This document shows, in pieces, positions 19,711-33,590 of a DNA stretch of 64,000 bases (position 1 is the stretch's first letter; each line of letters starts with the position of its first letter). A program made the position numbers and the translations under genes. The notes beneath the pieces are model-generated. The model was not told where the DNA came from. It was given only the letters and a program-made list of their open reading frames with translations, and made no database searches. The stretch is from Aedes albopictus (lineage: Eukaryota; Arthropoda; Insecta; Diptera; Culicidae), in NCBI RefSeq assembly GCF_035046485.1, contig NC_085138.1, positions 331,682,421-331,746,420 of the forward strand, in the 5' to 3' direction.

Positions 19711-21840
19711 ATGAAAATAAAACTTATAGCAAATCTAATAACTGTCATGAAAATAGCTACAAAAATGTTCAGTCGAAATTGCAGTTGCAATGGCATTGAA
19801 CTGGCAATTGAAATTGTAGGTGAAATAGTGATTGAAATGACAATAAAAATGGCAACTGAAATAGTTATTGAAATTGCAATTGGAATGACAATTGGAATGG
19901 CATTGGAATGTCAATTGAAATGACAATTGAAATAAATGGCAATTCAAATGGAATTGGCAATTGAAATGACAATTGAAACGGCAATTTAAATGGCAATTGA
20001 AATGGAACTGGCAATTAAAATGGGTATTGAAATTGCAATTGAAATGGCGATTGAAATGACAATTGTAATAAATGGCAATTTTAACGACAATTGAAATGGA
20101 AATGACAATTGACATCGCAATTGAAATGGCAATTGAAATGGCAAGTGAAATGGCTATTTAAATGGCTATTTAAATGGCAATTTTAATGGCAACTGAAATG
20201 GCTATTTAAATGGCAATTGGAATGTCAATGGAAATAAAAATTCAAATGGCAATTGAAATGGCTATTTAAATGACAATTGAAATGAAAATTGCTATGACGA
20301 TTGAAATCGCAATTTAAATGGCAATTGAAATGACAATTGAAATGGAAATGACAATTGAAGTGTCCATTGAAATGGCAATTGAAATAGAAATGGCAATTGA
20401 AATGACAATTGAAATGGCAATTTAAATGGCAATTGAAATGGAACTGGCAATTAAAATGGGTATTGAAATTGCAATTGAAATGGCGATTGAAATGACAATT
20501 GTAATAAATGATAATTTTAATGACAATTGAAATGGAAATGATAATTGAAATCGCAATTGAAATGGCAATTCAAATGGCTATTGAAATCACAATTGAAATG
20601 GCAATTGAAATGGCAATTGAAATGGCAAGTGAAATGGCTAATTAAATGGCAATTGAAATGTCAATGGAAATGAAAATTCAAATGGCAATTGAAATGGAAA
20701 TGACAATTGAAATGAAAATTGCTATGACAATTGAAATCGCAATTTAAATGGCAACTGAAATGACTTCGAATGAGTGTAATCTGATTACACTCATTCGAAG
20801 AGGGTATTCTGCTTAGAAGGTTCGAAAAGTCGGTACAAGAATTGAAATGACAATTGAAATGGAAATGACAATTGAAGTGTCCATTGAAATGGCAATTGAA
20901 ACAGAAATGGCAATTGAAATAACAATTGAAATGGCAATTAAAATGACAATTGAAATGGCAATTTAAATGGCAATTGAAATGGAACTGGCAATTAAAATGG
21001 GTATTGAAATTGCAATTGAAATGGCGATTGAAATGACAATTGAAATGAATGGCAAATTAAATGACAATTGAATTGGAAATGACAATTGAAATCGCAATTG
21101 AAATGGCAATTCAAATGGCTATTGAAATCACAATTGAAATGGCAATTGAAATGGCAATTGAAATGGCTTTTTAAATGACTATTTAAATGTCAATTTAAAT
21201 GGCAACTGAAATGGTTATTTAAATGTTAATTGAAATGGCAATGGAAATGAAAATTGAAATGGCAATTTAAATGACAATTGAAATGGAAATGACAATTGAA
21301 ATGTCCATTGAAATGGCAATTGAAATTACTATTTGAATGGCAATTGAAATAGAAATGGCAATTGAAATGACAATTGAAATGGAAATGACAATTGAAATGT
21401 TAATTGAAATGGTAATTGAAATGACAATTTGAATGGCAATTGAAATACAAATGGCAATTGAAATGGAAATAGCAATTAAAATGGCAATTGAAATAGCAAC
21501 TGAAATGGTAATGGCAATTGAAATAACAATTGAAATGGAAATGGAAATTGAAATGGAAATGGCAATTGAAATGGCAATTGAAATGACAATTGAAATGAAA
21601 ATTGAAATACCATTGAAATCTCAATTCAAATGGCAATTGAAAAGAAAATGAAATAGTAATTGAAATAACAATTCAAATGGTAATTGGCAATTCAAATTGT
21701 TTGCAACTGATATGGCAATGGGAATTTCCGTTGAAATGGTAAATCAAATTGAAGTAACCATCCAAATGGCAACTGGAATGACAATTGGAGTGACAATTGT
21801 AAGTGAAATAGATATTGGAATGGCAGTTTGAATGGCAATA
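19711..21840 (+). repeat. 12-bp CAATTG satellite, second block
   Basis: About 2.1 kb of GGCAATTGAAAT-type repeat with many one-base variants and local expansion of longer units. One recurrent longer unit contains AATGGAACTGGCAATTAAAA followed by a GGGTATTGAAATTGCAATT-type segment and appears near 20000, 20440 and 20970. It is interrupted near 20764-20838 by a hairpin-bearing insert. No gene. Confidence 0.93.
20764..20800. other. Perfect 37-nt hairpin inside the CAATTG array
   Basis: CTTCGAATGAGTGTAATC, one T, then its exact complement: an 18-bp stem with a 1-nt loop. It is followed by about 38 bases unrelated to the satellite (to 20838), after which the array resumes. Its origin is unknown. 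Confidence 0.85.
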
Positions 21841-23270
21841 TTGAATAGCCGTAGAATTGTCCTGTTCAGTATTCGACTAAAACCCTTACAACGCTCATGT
21901 CCTCCATCGTAAGTGCTTGCCCTGACTGATCGTCTTCTTTTTCCGATACACTCCTCCAGAACGCCAAAGAAGTGCGCCCAATCGGAAACACCAAAGACAA
22001 AGAAATACGCGAATTTTCCCAGATAAGACAGTTTGCTATTATTCGTTATACGTCTTACTCCTAAGCTCCAAGGCGAAGGCGTTGCCACTTTTCCCTGGAG
22101 CACTCTTCTCGAAAATGGAAATCGAATGGCAATGATTTCACTCTCCACTGTCAGTCGACTCTCGTGTCCTGTCCCTTGACCCCCGGTGCTGTCGCTGACA
22201 GAGCACCCAGAAATATACGTTCGCTACGTGAGAGCATCAGGCAGTCAGCGGCCGAAGCCGGGGTCTCGCCCGCCTGGAAGTCAGATGGAAATGGCAAACA
22301 CAAACTATTGCATCGCCTCGAGTGATGGCAAATGTCAGACTCACCATCGGCACCCTCTCAAGTTTCCATTTTCCGATGGTGGTCGTCAGAGCTGATATCA
22401 AAATTCGTGTGCGATTCTGCCAGAAGAACCTGAACCCACAAGAAGTCAGTGGATGCAGCATTTCTTTGAATCGCATAATGTAGATATCGAAGCTCGGTTC
22501 TTCTTTTCTGGAGGACTTTCTGTGTGCAAGAATGTGTGGGAAGTGCCTTCGGCGGTTGGCGGTTGGGAAGACAAATTTGAAAGTTTGTGAAATTGATTGA
22601 GAATTTCTGTTTTCGTTCTCGAATGGGTTTCCCAGACCCCGATCGCAGTGGATCAGCTGGTTTCTATCCTGTAGAGGGAATGAAGATTTTTTCAATTTTC
22701 GAATCATTTATTTACATTCGATTTACGATACGATTGGTACGGTTGATTTTTCAGCTGGAGATGTAGCATAAATTTCATTCTGACGGAGTTTCGACGAAAT
22801 TTTGCCGGGTTCACAGATTGAAACAATGGGGTAGTTGATTTTGTCGATAGACCATTTCCAGTGTCATCGAAAGTCCCTAACGAGTTGTGACCTGAGTTCG
22901 AGTGGGATTCGCCATGAGAACTGCTGTCTTTCGTACGACCAAGTGCTCAGGTTACAAGTGGATGAGTCGTCTGTGCTGTTTTTGACGCTGGCTGATGGAA
23001 CACACTGGTGTATCGACTTGGTTTTTCACGTCAAAAATGTAAGCACATTAGAGAGGAGTAAAATGACCTTTCGGGTTCAAGTTTATTTTCATAAACCTAT
23101 TTTCTTCACTACTCTGGCAAGTAAACTTGTGTCGCAGCCATTTTCCAATCGCAGATGCAGTGGTTGTTATGGCCTGCAGTGGGCGAGCGATTGCATCATC
23201 GTTTGCCACTTCTTCTCCACACTGGCTTTGATTCTGTAGTGGCAAGCCCATTATCACTCAGTACATACAC
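21841..23270. other. Non-repetitive stretch, no gene supported
   Basis: GC-richer than the satellites. The longest frames (134 aa and 156 aa on the -, 134 aa on the +) have no recognisable domain and overlap one another. Could be intronic or regulatory DNA. Confidence 0.4.
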
Positions 23271-24064
23271 ATCGAAGATCCTCAGTACTTATGCATTGAG
23301 GATTTCTGTTAGTCTATGAAATACCAAAAATTTCTCAAAGAAATTTGCTTATCCTTTTAGAATGTCTTGTGTTGATTTTTAAAGAACCCCTTTGAAAATT
23401 ATTTTTGGAATTTTTCAGTTTTTTTCTTGCGAATTCCCTCGGTATTTTCTAGAAAGTTTCATCGTTGAATGATTTCCGAAGTTTCTGGCAAAGATTTCTT
23501 TGAACATTCCTTCGATAATTGTATTAGAAATCGCTCGAACATTTGTTTGTTAATTAAAAAGTTATTTTTGAACAATGTTTGGGTTTTTCTTTTGGATTTT
23601 CATCAGAAATTTTTACTGTTAATTATTTCAGAATTGCTGCTACAATTATTTCAAGAATTTCTTAGGCAATTTTTGGTTTTATTTCCTTCAATTGCTGGTT
23701 TGGAAGTCCTTCGATAAATTATTTTTAAATTTATTTCCGGAATCTTTTTCGACATACTTTTATCTCTTTCTTCGAAAATTTCTATGGGGATCTCTTACGC
23801 GTTTTATTGGAAATTTATTGAAACATTTTTTCTGAAACTCCATCGACGATTTTCACAGGAAATTTCTTCCGTAATACCTTCTGGATTTGTCCGTCGCTTC
23901 GTGAACTGCTTTGGAAGACTCTTAGAGGTTTTCTCCACAAAATTCCTCCAGTAATTCCTTAACAAATTTGACCAGGAAATTTTTCACAAAAATCTTCGAA
24001 GATTCCCTTTGAGCACTCATGTAGGTTTTTCTTTGGAGATTCCTGCAGTTTTATTCTACAAATA
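23271..24064. repeat. Degenerate GGAATTCC-related repeat
   Basis: Diverged AATTCCTTCGA, TTTCTTGGA and AATTTCTTCAGGA words at irregular spacing. No gene. Confidence 0.55.
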
Positions 24065-24215
24065 CTCTACGCCCAAGGAAGTGATGGTAATTCCCTTTTA
24101 CGAAGAAGTCCTTGGGCCAACCGGGAATCGAACTCATCGCCCACAGCATGGTCATGGACCCACGCCTTTACAGCTGTGGCTATAAGCTTCTCAGTACTTA
24201 AATATTAAAGGTTTC
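24065..24215 (-). mobile_element. tRNA-derived SINE, family A
   Basis: Read on the - strand it carries TTATAGCCACAGCTGTAAAGG (A-box region), CCATGCTGTGGGCGATGAG, and a good B box GAGTTCGATTCCC. The tail GGTTGGCCCAAGGACTTC ... ACTTCCTTGGGC is shared with 2830-2880. No clear target duplication is seen. Confidence 0.6.
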
Positions 24216-27200
24216 TGCGGGATTACAAATAATAAAAAATAAAGAAGTTCGCATATCCTTCATATTTTTTTTGTGTGGATTCTTTGAGAAACCCTTTGGC
24301 AGTGATTTAAAAAATTTCTCATTTTTTTTCTATGGATTCTCTCGAAGGTTTGTTCGAAAATTCCATCATTGAGTTATTGTCGATATTTCTCAGTAAAATT
24401 GACACAGAGATTCCATCAGAAATTCCGCTGAGTATTCCTCTATGTATTTTCACAGAAACTCTTCCAGGATTTCCTCCAAGCATACCTCTATGAATTTCTC
24501 TATGGATTTATCAAGGAGTTCATTAAAAAATGTTAAGGATTTTTGTTTGGGGATTTCTCCAGGATTTTTTTTTTTTTCAACAATATCTCAAGAGGTTTTG
24601 TTAGGAATACCTAACCGGGAGTTTCCAGTTATTCTTTCCGTAACATCCTCAAAAAATCCATCTATGGATTCTTAAAATATTCCTTTTTTCTGAAATTCAT
24701 TCAGAAATTTATTTAGAATTTTCTGCAGATTTTTTTTTAAATTGCTCCTGAAATTTCTTCAGCGCTACTTTAGAGACTTCTTGAATATTACTAGAATTAC
24801 TTCAGAAATTTCGGCAGGGATTTCTTTAAAAGTTGTTCCAGCAGTTCCTTCAGGAATTGCTGAAGCGGTTCCTTCAGAGATTTCTCCAGAAATTCATCCT
24901 TGGAAATGTACACGTGTAGGATCGCTGGCATCGGGGAATCTTGACTAACTAGCTCTGATTCTACCATGACAGCACTAGAAATAGTTTATCACACATTTTG
25001 TCAAGTGGGTCTAATATGGGTGCTCCACAAAATAATTTATTGATATAAAGTGCTGCACGAGTCAAAAGGGAAAACCCCTGCATTATAATTCATCATGATA
25101 CAAACTGCAAGTATTAAACTGATTGAAAATTACAAATTTTATCATTAAAAAAATGTACATAAAATCGAAGTATATAAAATCGAAGGTCTATATAATCGAG
25201 GGTCCACTAAATCGAGGTATACCTGTACTTCGTTGATTTTCCGGAATTCCCTCAGCAATTCTATCAGGGATTTCTCATGCATTTTCAAGGAAATACCTGC
25301 AACAAAAATATTCCTTCAGTAAATTGCTTAGAGTATTAATTTGGCAAATCCTTCTGAATTTCTTGCGTATTTTTTTCGTTTAATTGGTAATTTGTTTTAA
25401 AATTCATTCGTTAATTCATTGGAGATTTTTTTTTGTTAATTTCCATGGTAAATTCTAACGATTCACACACGAATAGAAATGGGAAAGAATGGGAAAGCGA
25501 TTTTTTTGGTAATAAAATTGATCATTTTTTCTTTCACTTAAGTAAAAAAATGCTTTTCAAATTGATTTGGTAACTCTTTTGGTTTTCCTTTGCGAACATT
25601 TCATATTTTGCGGCATACAGAAATAATTTTAGGAATCTTTTAATATTTTATTTTTATTTTTTACGTATTTTTTTTTAATTTGCTTTTCCTTCTTCTTTTG
25701 CGAATTCGTTCAGACTTTTCACATACATTTTTTTGATGTTTTTTTTTCGATAGCTTTTGAAATTCCTTCAGCAATGTTTTTCTCTTTAAGTTCTTCGGGA
25801 ATCTCTCCAGAAGTTCCACAATCAGTCTTCTTCAACTTTCTTCAGGAGTTTCTCCAGACGCATAACCGAAAATTTCCAAAGAAATCATCAATGAGTTCCC
25901 CTGAGCATTCCTGTGAAAGTTCTTATGGAGATTCCTTCAGTAGTTTTTCTAAAAAATCCTTCGGGGGTTTTTAGCATTCTTCGAGAATTTTCTATATGAT
26001 TTTTTTAGGAGTTTCATCGAGAAAGTCATCCAAAAGATCTTTGCAGACGTCTTGTGAGTATTCTTTAGTTTGTTTGTCATTTTTCCAGTTTTCCGTGAAT
26101 TTCTTCATGAATCGTTCTGCAGGTTTCTCCAGAAGTTCTTACAAAAATTCCTCCAAGAGTAGCTCCGAATTCCTTCGAGACAGAACCCCAAGAAAGTTCT
26201 CCTGGAATTACTTCGTGAACTCATTGAGTTGCTCTGCGTACTCCTCCAAACATTCTATAATGAGTTTCTGAGAGCATACCTATGGCAGTTCGTCTTGAAA
26301 TATCAACAGAAGTTTTTCCAAGAAAAATCTTAAGGTTTTTCAAGAATTTTCTTCGAAAAATCTTCCAAGATTTTGTTTCCGAGAAATTCCTACAAGAATC
26401 CTTTAATGTGCCCTTCCGAGTATCGCTACAAGAGTTGGTTGGGTTCGATTTTCCCCAAATAGTAGTTTCTCAATCTTCGGGAATCTTTCCAGTGATTTCT
26501 CAAGCAGTTTTTCCCGAAACTTTTTCAAGAGTGTCTCCGAATTTCGAGAATTCTTTCAAAAGTTTCAAATTAAATTTCCCCTAAGAGTTGCATTGTGCAT
26601 TCTTTGAGCTCCTCAGCGTATACCTACAAGCAGAAAGAAATAAGGTGATTATACGAGCCACCTCTAAAAGTTCCACCTGAAATGTCTCTAGGAATTCTTA
26701 CGAAATTCCATCGCGATAATTTTCGTTAATTATTTGAGAATTCGCTCGAAGATTTTCTACCGGAGATTCCTTTGGGCATTTTACCGAGAATCGCACCAGA
26801 AGATCAACAAAATAATTCTTTATTGAGTTTCTATAAGAGTTCTGTTGAGAGATCCAATGATTTTTTTTTTCGAATTGAAGATTTGCAAGAATTGGTAATG
26901 AATCCTGACTAAATAATTTAAAAAATCTTAACCTATGGTATTTTTCTAAAGTTCCTATAAACATTTTTTTGAAATGTCCCACCAGAAACCTCTTCAAGAA
27001 TTTCACCGAGACATTCTTCTTACAGTTCTTTTAAATATTCTTGAGAGTATTCTTTCAAGAGTTTCTTGGGGTAGTATCATTCAAGGTGGTTATTTGAAGA
27101 CTTGTCCAGTTAGGGAGATACGGGATTTTCTTTACTCCCAAAAAATCCATCAAGAGTGCTTCCAAGTTTTTTCGAGAAGGAATTTCAAGCAATTATTTCC

Positions 27201-28740
27201 TTAGTCATTCCTTGAGTTCCTCTGCATGTTTCTTCAAGCAAACTACAAAAAGTTTCTGCGAGCATACCTCAGACAGTTCCTTTTGAAATATTTCTGTGTG
27301 ATCTTCCAAAACTTCCTTTGAGATTTATTTAGGAAATCCTTCGAAAATTCTTTCGAAAATTACTTCTGGAATTTGACCGTGAAATTCAACAACGAGTGCT
27401 CAAGGTGCTCTTCCAAGTACATATTGCTTCAAGAGTTCCTGTTCAATCTGCCCAAATAGCTTCTTTGGAGAATCCTGTAATATTTGCTCGAAAAATTTCA
27501 TCAGGAAGAGATTTCTATAGAAGTTCCTCAAATTTTTTCAAGAGTCCCTCCAAACTCCTTCGAGTATTCTTTCATAAACTCCACGATACATTTTTCCTGG
27601 AGTTACTCCGTGCATTCCTGGAGTTCCTCCACGTATTCTAAATAATGGAGTTTATGTGAGCACAACTTAAGGAGTTCTTCCTGAAATGTTTCCAGGAACT
27701 CTTCCAAAGTTCCTTCAAGATTTCATAAGTTCCTTTGAGAAATGTTCCAAGATTTTCTTCCTGAAATTGCTTCAAAGAGAATCTTATCAGGAGATCCATA
27801 TGAAATTCTTTATGGAGTTTCTACGAGAGCTCCGTTAGGAGTTTCTACGAAATTTCTTTTTTTTTTAAGAATTCTACAAATTTCTTTCATAATTCTTTAC
27901 TTTGAGAATGCTTACGGCGGTTGTTATTATTTATTATTTTATTATTATTTTTTTTAAATTTCCGTCGATTACTCATTTGGAAGTTCCTTCGAAAAAAAAA
28001 ACCATTTCAAATTTTCTTCAGAAATTTCTTCGATATACGTTTTTTTAATCCTTCGCAGGAATCCGTCATAAAGAAATTAAAGGAGTACCTCTGAACATTG
28101 CTGTAAGAGTATTGCCGAGATTCCTGCAGTAGTTTTTCCAAAAATTCCTCGGAGATTTTTTTTTTAGATTTCAATTTCTCGAAAACTGTCTTAAAGAATT
28201 TCACTGCGAAATTTTTCAAACAGATTCTTGAGGTATCTCTCTAAGTGATTAATTATTCACTCTTCCCAGTAGTTCTTCCGGAAATTTCTTAATGAATCAT
28301 TCTGGAGATTTCTCCAGGAGTTCTTCTGAAAATAGCTCCAAAAGTGCTCCAAAAGTTCTCCTAATTATTTCGAGAGAGAATTTTGGAAAATTTCTCCTGG
28401 AGCAAATCCTCGAATTCCTTTAAATAATTTATAAGGAGTGCGAGCATATCTTTAGAAGTTCCTCCTGAAATGTCTACAGGAGTTTTTTCAAAAAATCTTT
28501 AGGAATCACTCCAAGATTTTCTACCGGAAATTCGCCTTGAATATCACCAGGAGATCCACATGAAAATTTTATTGAAGTTTCTACAAGATTTCTGCAAGCA
28601 ATTTTAAAGAAGTTTCATTTGATTGTTTCGCCAGGAATTCTCCGAGAAGCACCTTTTAGAATTCTTTCAGGAGTTTCCCATAAAATTCTGTCCAGAGTAT
28701 TTTCAGAGTTTCTTCGGGATTGCATTTGCGACAGAAGTAC
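24216..28740. repeat. Long degenerate GGAATTCC-related tract
   Basis: About 4.5 kb of diverged repeat, mostly AATTCCTTC, TTTCTCCAG and GAAATTC words, with T-rich runs. Interrupted around 24950-25230 by DNA that ends in a transposon-like terminus. The many 65-110-aa Ser/Phe-rich frames are by-products of the repeat. Confidence 0.55.
25150..25225. mobile_element. One terminus of a TA-inserting transposon (fragment)
   Basis: Reading inward from TA at 25226-25227 on the - strand: CAGGTATACCTCGATTTAG, then repeated TCGATT-containing blocks. This looks like a pogo/Tigger-type end. No matching second end was found within a few hundred bases upstream. Confidence 0.4.
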
Positions 28741-29021
28741 CATACAACACTGTTAGTGTACTAAGAATCTAAATCACAATATGAAGTGGGCTTTTCAGAT
28801 TTGAAAGGATTCGTACAAAATCCATTAAGACAAAATATTTCAATAAACATGTCATCTTCGGGGGAACATTTATAGGATTTTAATGTGATTCCAAATCAGG
28901 CCCGTGCACAGAAAAGGCGACAAAGGAGGGGTTTTCCCGTATTTTGGCCTAAGGCGGAGGGGCGCCTAGCGAGGAATTTTTGAAAGGCCTCTTGGGGAAA
29001 TTTCCTGAAAAACCATCCGAA
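28741..29021. other. Short non-repetitive stretch with a G-rich repeat fragment
   Basis: It contains GGCCCGTGCACAG at 28899, GGAGGGGTTTT and GGGGCGCCTAG (28901-28965). The same block order occurs on the - strand at 41816-41930. It ends at the MITE at 29022. Confidence 0.45.
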
Positions 29022-29892
29022 CCCAACTAACAATCGGCAACTGCAAACAAGCATGCATGCTGAATTGTTGCTTTATAATAGTAATTATAGCCGAACTAAA
29101 ATTATGCTGTACACATTACTGTACAAATGCTATTTCAATTGAAAAAGTAGCCAATGTTCAATTTTTCGTATTGGTATTAATAATGATAAATAAAAACACT
29201 TGTCAAGCGTTTAATAAGATTTTTATTCGAGTTCATGTAAAAATTAGCACATGTGTCTGTACAATGTGTACTGTACAAGTCAAATAAGCGCTTTCGTTTC
29301 ATCATACTTCGACTCAGAGTACATGATGAAAAAACACGTGTTTTTTACTTAACAACAGCTGAATTAATTTGTTGTTCAGTCGTTAACCATAATGTCTATG
29401 CTAATTCACCACTGCTGAATAGAAGTCGAAGTCTGATCATTATTAAACCACGGGAAGTTTATGTTTTGATTTAAACGGTACAAGTCATCATCTCTAGGAA
29501 GAGGCAGATAGGAAGACATGCGGCTGGCAATCGACGGGTCTCGAGTTCGAATCTGGATTTACGTAAACTTATGTGTAGTTATCAATTCTCAATATTTGTT
29601 CACTGCAATAAGTTCCAATCAAAAACCCTCGTGGAAATTGAAAAATGTTGCATTTTATTTATTTTAAATCATTTTTGCTAAAGCTGAATAACAGCTTTAC
29701 TATATAGTTGTAAAACGATTTAACAACAAACAGTTCAGTTGGTACACAACACTATGCCTTACAGTTTCTCCAAATTTGTGTGAACAAAACCCGAACAAAG
29801 GTTCAGCCTGAAAATTATTCATATGTTATTCAGCATCATGCTGAATCAATTCGTCGTAAAGGTGCTTGTAAAATGAGTGATTGTTAGTTGGG
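29022..29892. mobile_element. Longer MITE with CCCAACTAAC ends, 2-bp duplication AA
   Basis: Starts CCCAACTAACAATC and ends GATTGTTAGTTGGG, with AA directly outside both ends (29020-29021 and 29893-29894). Subterminal blocks GCATGCTGAATTG and CAGCATGATGCTGAAT also match in inverted sense. It is 871 bp and has no transposase. The ends and 2-bp duplications link it with 11317-11483 and 33765-33929. A tRNA-B-box-like GAGTTCGAATCTGG lies inside at about 29541. Confidence 0.75.
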
Positions 29893-32450
29893 AATTCTCG
29901 AAGGAAGGCACGGCAGGAAATGTTCTATAAAGATTCCCGAGAGCCGTTTAGGATGGGTTCTCCAGGGATATTTTGGTAGAACCTAGTGTCACGAGACCTA
30001 TACAGTCACGACAGAAAACCTAGAAAAACCACTGCAGGAGATCCTAGGATAAGTACTGAAAAATCTCCTGCATGAATTATCAGAGGAACTCGAATAAAAT
30101 TCCCAGAGGACACCTTTAAAAGTTCCAGTTTTAACTCCAGGAGAATTTCTCATAGGAACTATTCTAGAAATATCCGAATGAACTCCTTATACATTTTCTT
30201 TTCGATGAACTTCTGGAGAATTTTTTGGGAGATTTTCAGGGGAAACTCGATGAATTTCTTAAAATGAATCCTGTAGAAACTTCTTCAAGGCTCCAGGAGG
30301 ACTGAGTAATCCTCGTAGAAACTTATGAAGCAATTTCTGAATAAACTCGTTATTGATTTCCTTTTCGAGGAACTGCTGGAGATATTTTGAGGACATTTTT
30401 TGCGGGAATTTCCGAATAAACTACCGAAAGAAAATTCTGGAGAAACTTCTGGTGGGCCACTTGGGAAAATCTCCGAAGGAACCTTCCTGATTTTTTTTTT
30501 CAGAGGATCTTCGACTGTCGCGAAAAAAAACCTTTGAATATGCACCGCCAGAGCTCGGAAATGTTTCGGGTGAAGCCCGTTGAAGATTTTCCAGCAAATA
30601 TTCTGGAGCTTCTGATAAACTTGGTCTTCAAAGAACTCACTTTGAAACTCCTAGAGGTATTTTAAATAGAATTCCATAAGCAACTGCAAGGAACGGGGTA
30701 GGTTTTTTTTTAATCCAATGGAAATTCCCAGAAGAACTCCCACAAGATTTTCCGAAGAAGCTTCTACAAAAGATCACGAAGGAACTGCTAAAAATTTCAT
30801 GGAGGGAATTTTGGAATAGTTCACGAATCTATTTACTCATGAACTTACTGAGAGGATTCTGAAGAAACTCCTGGAAGAATTTCAAACGGAAATTCTTGAA
30901 ATATTCATAATATAATTGTTTAAAGAATTGGTAAATTGATTCCTACAGAAATCTCCGAAAACATTATAAAATGGAATAATTTCTGGAGCCACTCCTGGAA
31001 AAACTCTTTCTCTCGAGAGAAACTGTCGAAAGAATTCCCAAGGAATTCTTTGAGGAACTTCTGGAAAACTCTTGAAAAGATTGCGAAACACGCTGAAGAA
31101 CTCCCGAAAGAACTTTCGGATGGAAAAATTCCCTCATAAAGTTTCTGATCAAATTTATCTGGGGAAGTGCTGGGCAAATCTCGTAGAAAGTTCTGGTAAC
31201 ATTCCTATCCAAAGTAATTGCTAGAAATAAATTTAACAAAAACGTACAGGATTTTTTGGAAGAATTCTGGTTATTTTTATGGAAGAATTTGCGGAGAAAC
31301 AATAAAAAAGAATCCCTACAGAACTAGTGGCAGAATTTTCGAAGAAACTTGCAGAAGAATTCTCGAATGAATATCTGGAAGGCATCACGAAGTAAAATCT
31401 AAGAAAATTCTCGAAGACTCTTCTGAATTCCTAACAGACTTTCTAGGAACTCCCGTCGGAATACCTAGAGTAGTTACCGCTGGAAGGGACTCATGGAGGA
31501 GGAGGTGGAGCTCCTAGAAGAAATTCCGGTGGAAAATCTGAAGGCAACGTTGCCAACTATCCAGATTTATCCAGCCTGTTGAGGTCTCATTTTACAAAAA
31601 TCTGAAAGATCCAGACATTTTTTTTCTAGAATTTGTAATGTTTTGCCCGGAATTTGCAAGGTTTTTCACAAGATCCAGACTTTTCCAAATCGTACAGACT
31701 TTTTCTTGAAAATTGACCTGGCCCCTAATTAGAGGAACTTTCAGAAGAATTCTCGGTGAACTCCTAGGCAAATCCTGCGTAAAACCCTTCATGAAATGCA
31801 CCGTGGATTTCCAGAATTTCCCAGTGTAATTTCTAGAGGCATTCCAGGTAGAACATCCCGAACAAATTGGATTCGTCTCCGGAAGTTACCAGTGAAACTT
31901 CTGAAAAATTTTAGGTGAAACTACTGGAAGAAAACCTATGAAAACTCGTAGAAGAATTCGCAGTGGAACTGCTCGACAAATTTGCGATTAAACTTCTAGT
32001 TGAACTTACTTGGAAACTTCTCAAGGAATCCACGTTGGAGCTCCCACCAAGAATCACTACTGGAAATCCTATAAAAATTTCCTGCGGAACTGCTGGAAGA
32101 CTTCCTGGTGAAACTTCTGAAGGGATTCCAATTGGCTCTTATGGAAGATATCCTGCTGGAACTTTGGAGAAATAACTTGGAAGGATGTTGCGAGGAACTC
32201 ATAGAGAAAATTCCTGTGGAATTTCTAGAAAAAATCTCGACAGAGCTGCTTGAAGATTTCCCGGCCTTTGCAGTGCAATTTTATGCAAAATTCCTGGAGT
32301 TCATAGGACAAGATTTCCCAGCGAATCTTCTGGATTTTTTTGGCGGAGCTTTTTGACAAAATCCCGGTAGACACGCTACAATAATAAATTGTGAAACTCC
32401 TGAAGGAATCTCTGGCGAAACATTTTCAAAAGGAATTCCAATTGTGTTTC
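29893..32450. repeat. Degenerate GGAATTCC-related tract
   Basis: Diverged AACTCCTGGAGAA, GAATTCTCGAAG and AACTTCTGGA words. A distinct segment around 31540-31720 has spaced repeats of ATCCAGA and a GGCAACGTTGCC palindrome and may be a separate old element. No gene. Confidence 0.55.
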
Positions 32451-33590
32451 CTAATAATTTTAAATTTTGGCCAAGAACTCAGAGCAGTCACTTCCAAGTG
32501 CGACGTCAACGTCTTGGAGGCACTTACCATGAAGATAGGAGACCATTTACTCCTGAACCCAGAGAATACACACATGCACTTCACAACTTTATACGACGAC
32601 GACTACGAGCTAGCAACAACATCGTCGGGGATCGATGTTGGGCGAAATGGACCTCCCAAGGTTTTCTCGTCGTAAGGAGTTTTCCCAGCAAGAGCGTAAG
32701 CGACATACGGGCGGAATATAAATAGGAAAATAGTTTCCATCAGCTACATTTCACATGGTTTTATTTATTTTCTTTTCGTTTAACATTCACCCACTGATCT
32801 TTCCGGTCCGGGGCTGGACATCAGTAAAGTTTCTTGATATTTACGTTAGGTACCGACTCGCTCGTCGAGTCGAGAGCAAGTGCCAGACCCAGTAGAACCG
32901 AAGCCAGATGGAGCTGAAGCGCACTTGCTGATGGGCCAAGCTGTCTGCTTTTTTGCTTCTTCCTAAACTCCTTTGTAGTCTCCATGCCATGCATACCAAA
33001 GTGGAGGCAGACTCACTCTTTCTCTCTGTCTTCCACGACAGCGCATTGTTCCTCCCAGACCCCAGCATCAACAAAAGTACTTACCGATAACATTTCCACC
33101 AATCTACTTCCTTTTTCCTGTTCCCGGTGGTGATTGTGGATTGTGATGGCCCATCTTCCCAGCTTCTTTTGTAATTGTAAATCCCGGAGAAAAACCTGCT
33201 TCGATATGCATCACTTCTCGACCGGTCGGTCGACCATCGCACACAGGACGACATTGTGGAACGAGATGGATTAGATTTGCTTCAACTACCGGAGAGCTTT
33301 ACCATCAATTGGAGAATTCAATTCCTTGTTCTGGCGTACTTTGTGGGAGCTGGGATCTTGGCCAACAACGATTGGAAGCATCAGTAGGTTGTGGAGCTAG
33401 GACGTCTATTTCTTTCGCTTTCATTGAGCTTCTGTGTGGACTTGGGTAAAATGTGATGCAGAGAAAGTATGGAAAGTGACTGCTTTTCTGTGCAGGTCAG
33501 GAAAGAAAGCTTTCCACATTTTTTAGCTTTATTCTCCTCATTAGTTTTACAATAATCTTTGTGTAAACTTGGATACGATGCTAGAGAGTT
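32451..33590. other. GC-balanced island, no gene supported
   Basis: Non-repetitive. Two overlapping + frames (94 and 93 aa) at 32391-32725 and a TATA-like AATATAAATAGG at 32716 are present, but no domain or exon structure is recognised. Could be a regulatory island. Confidence 0.35.
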
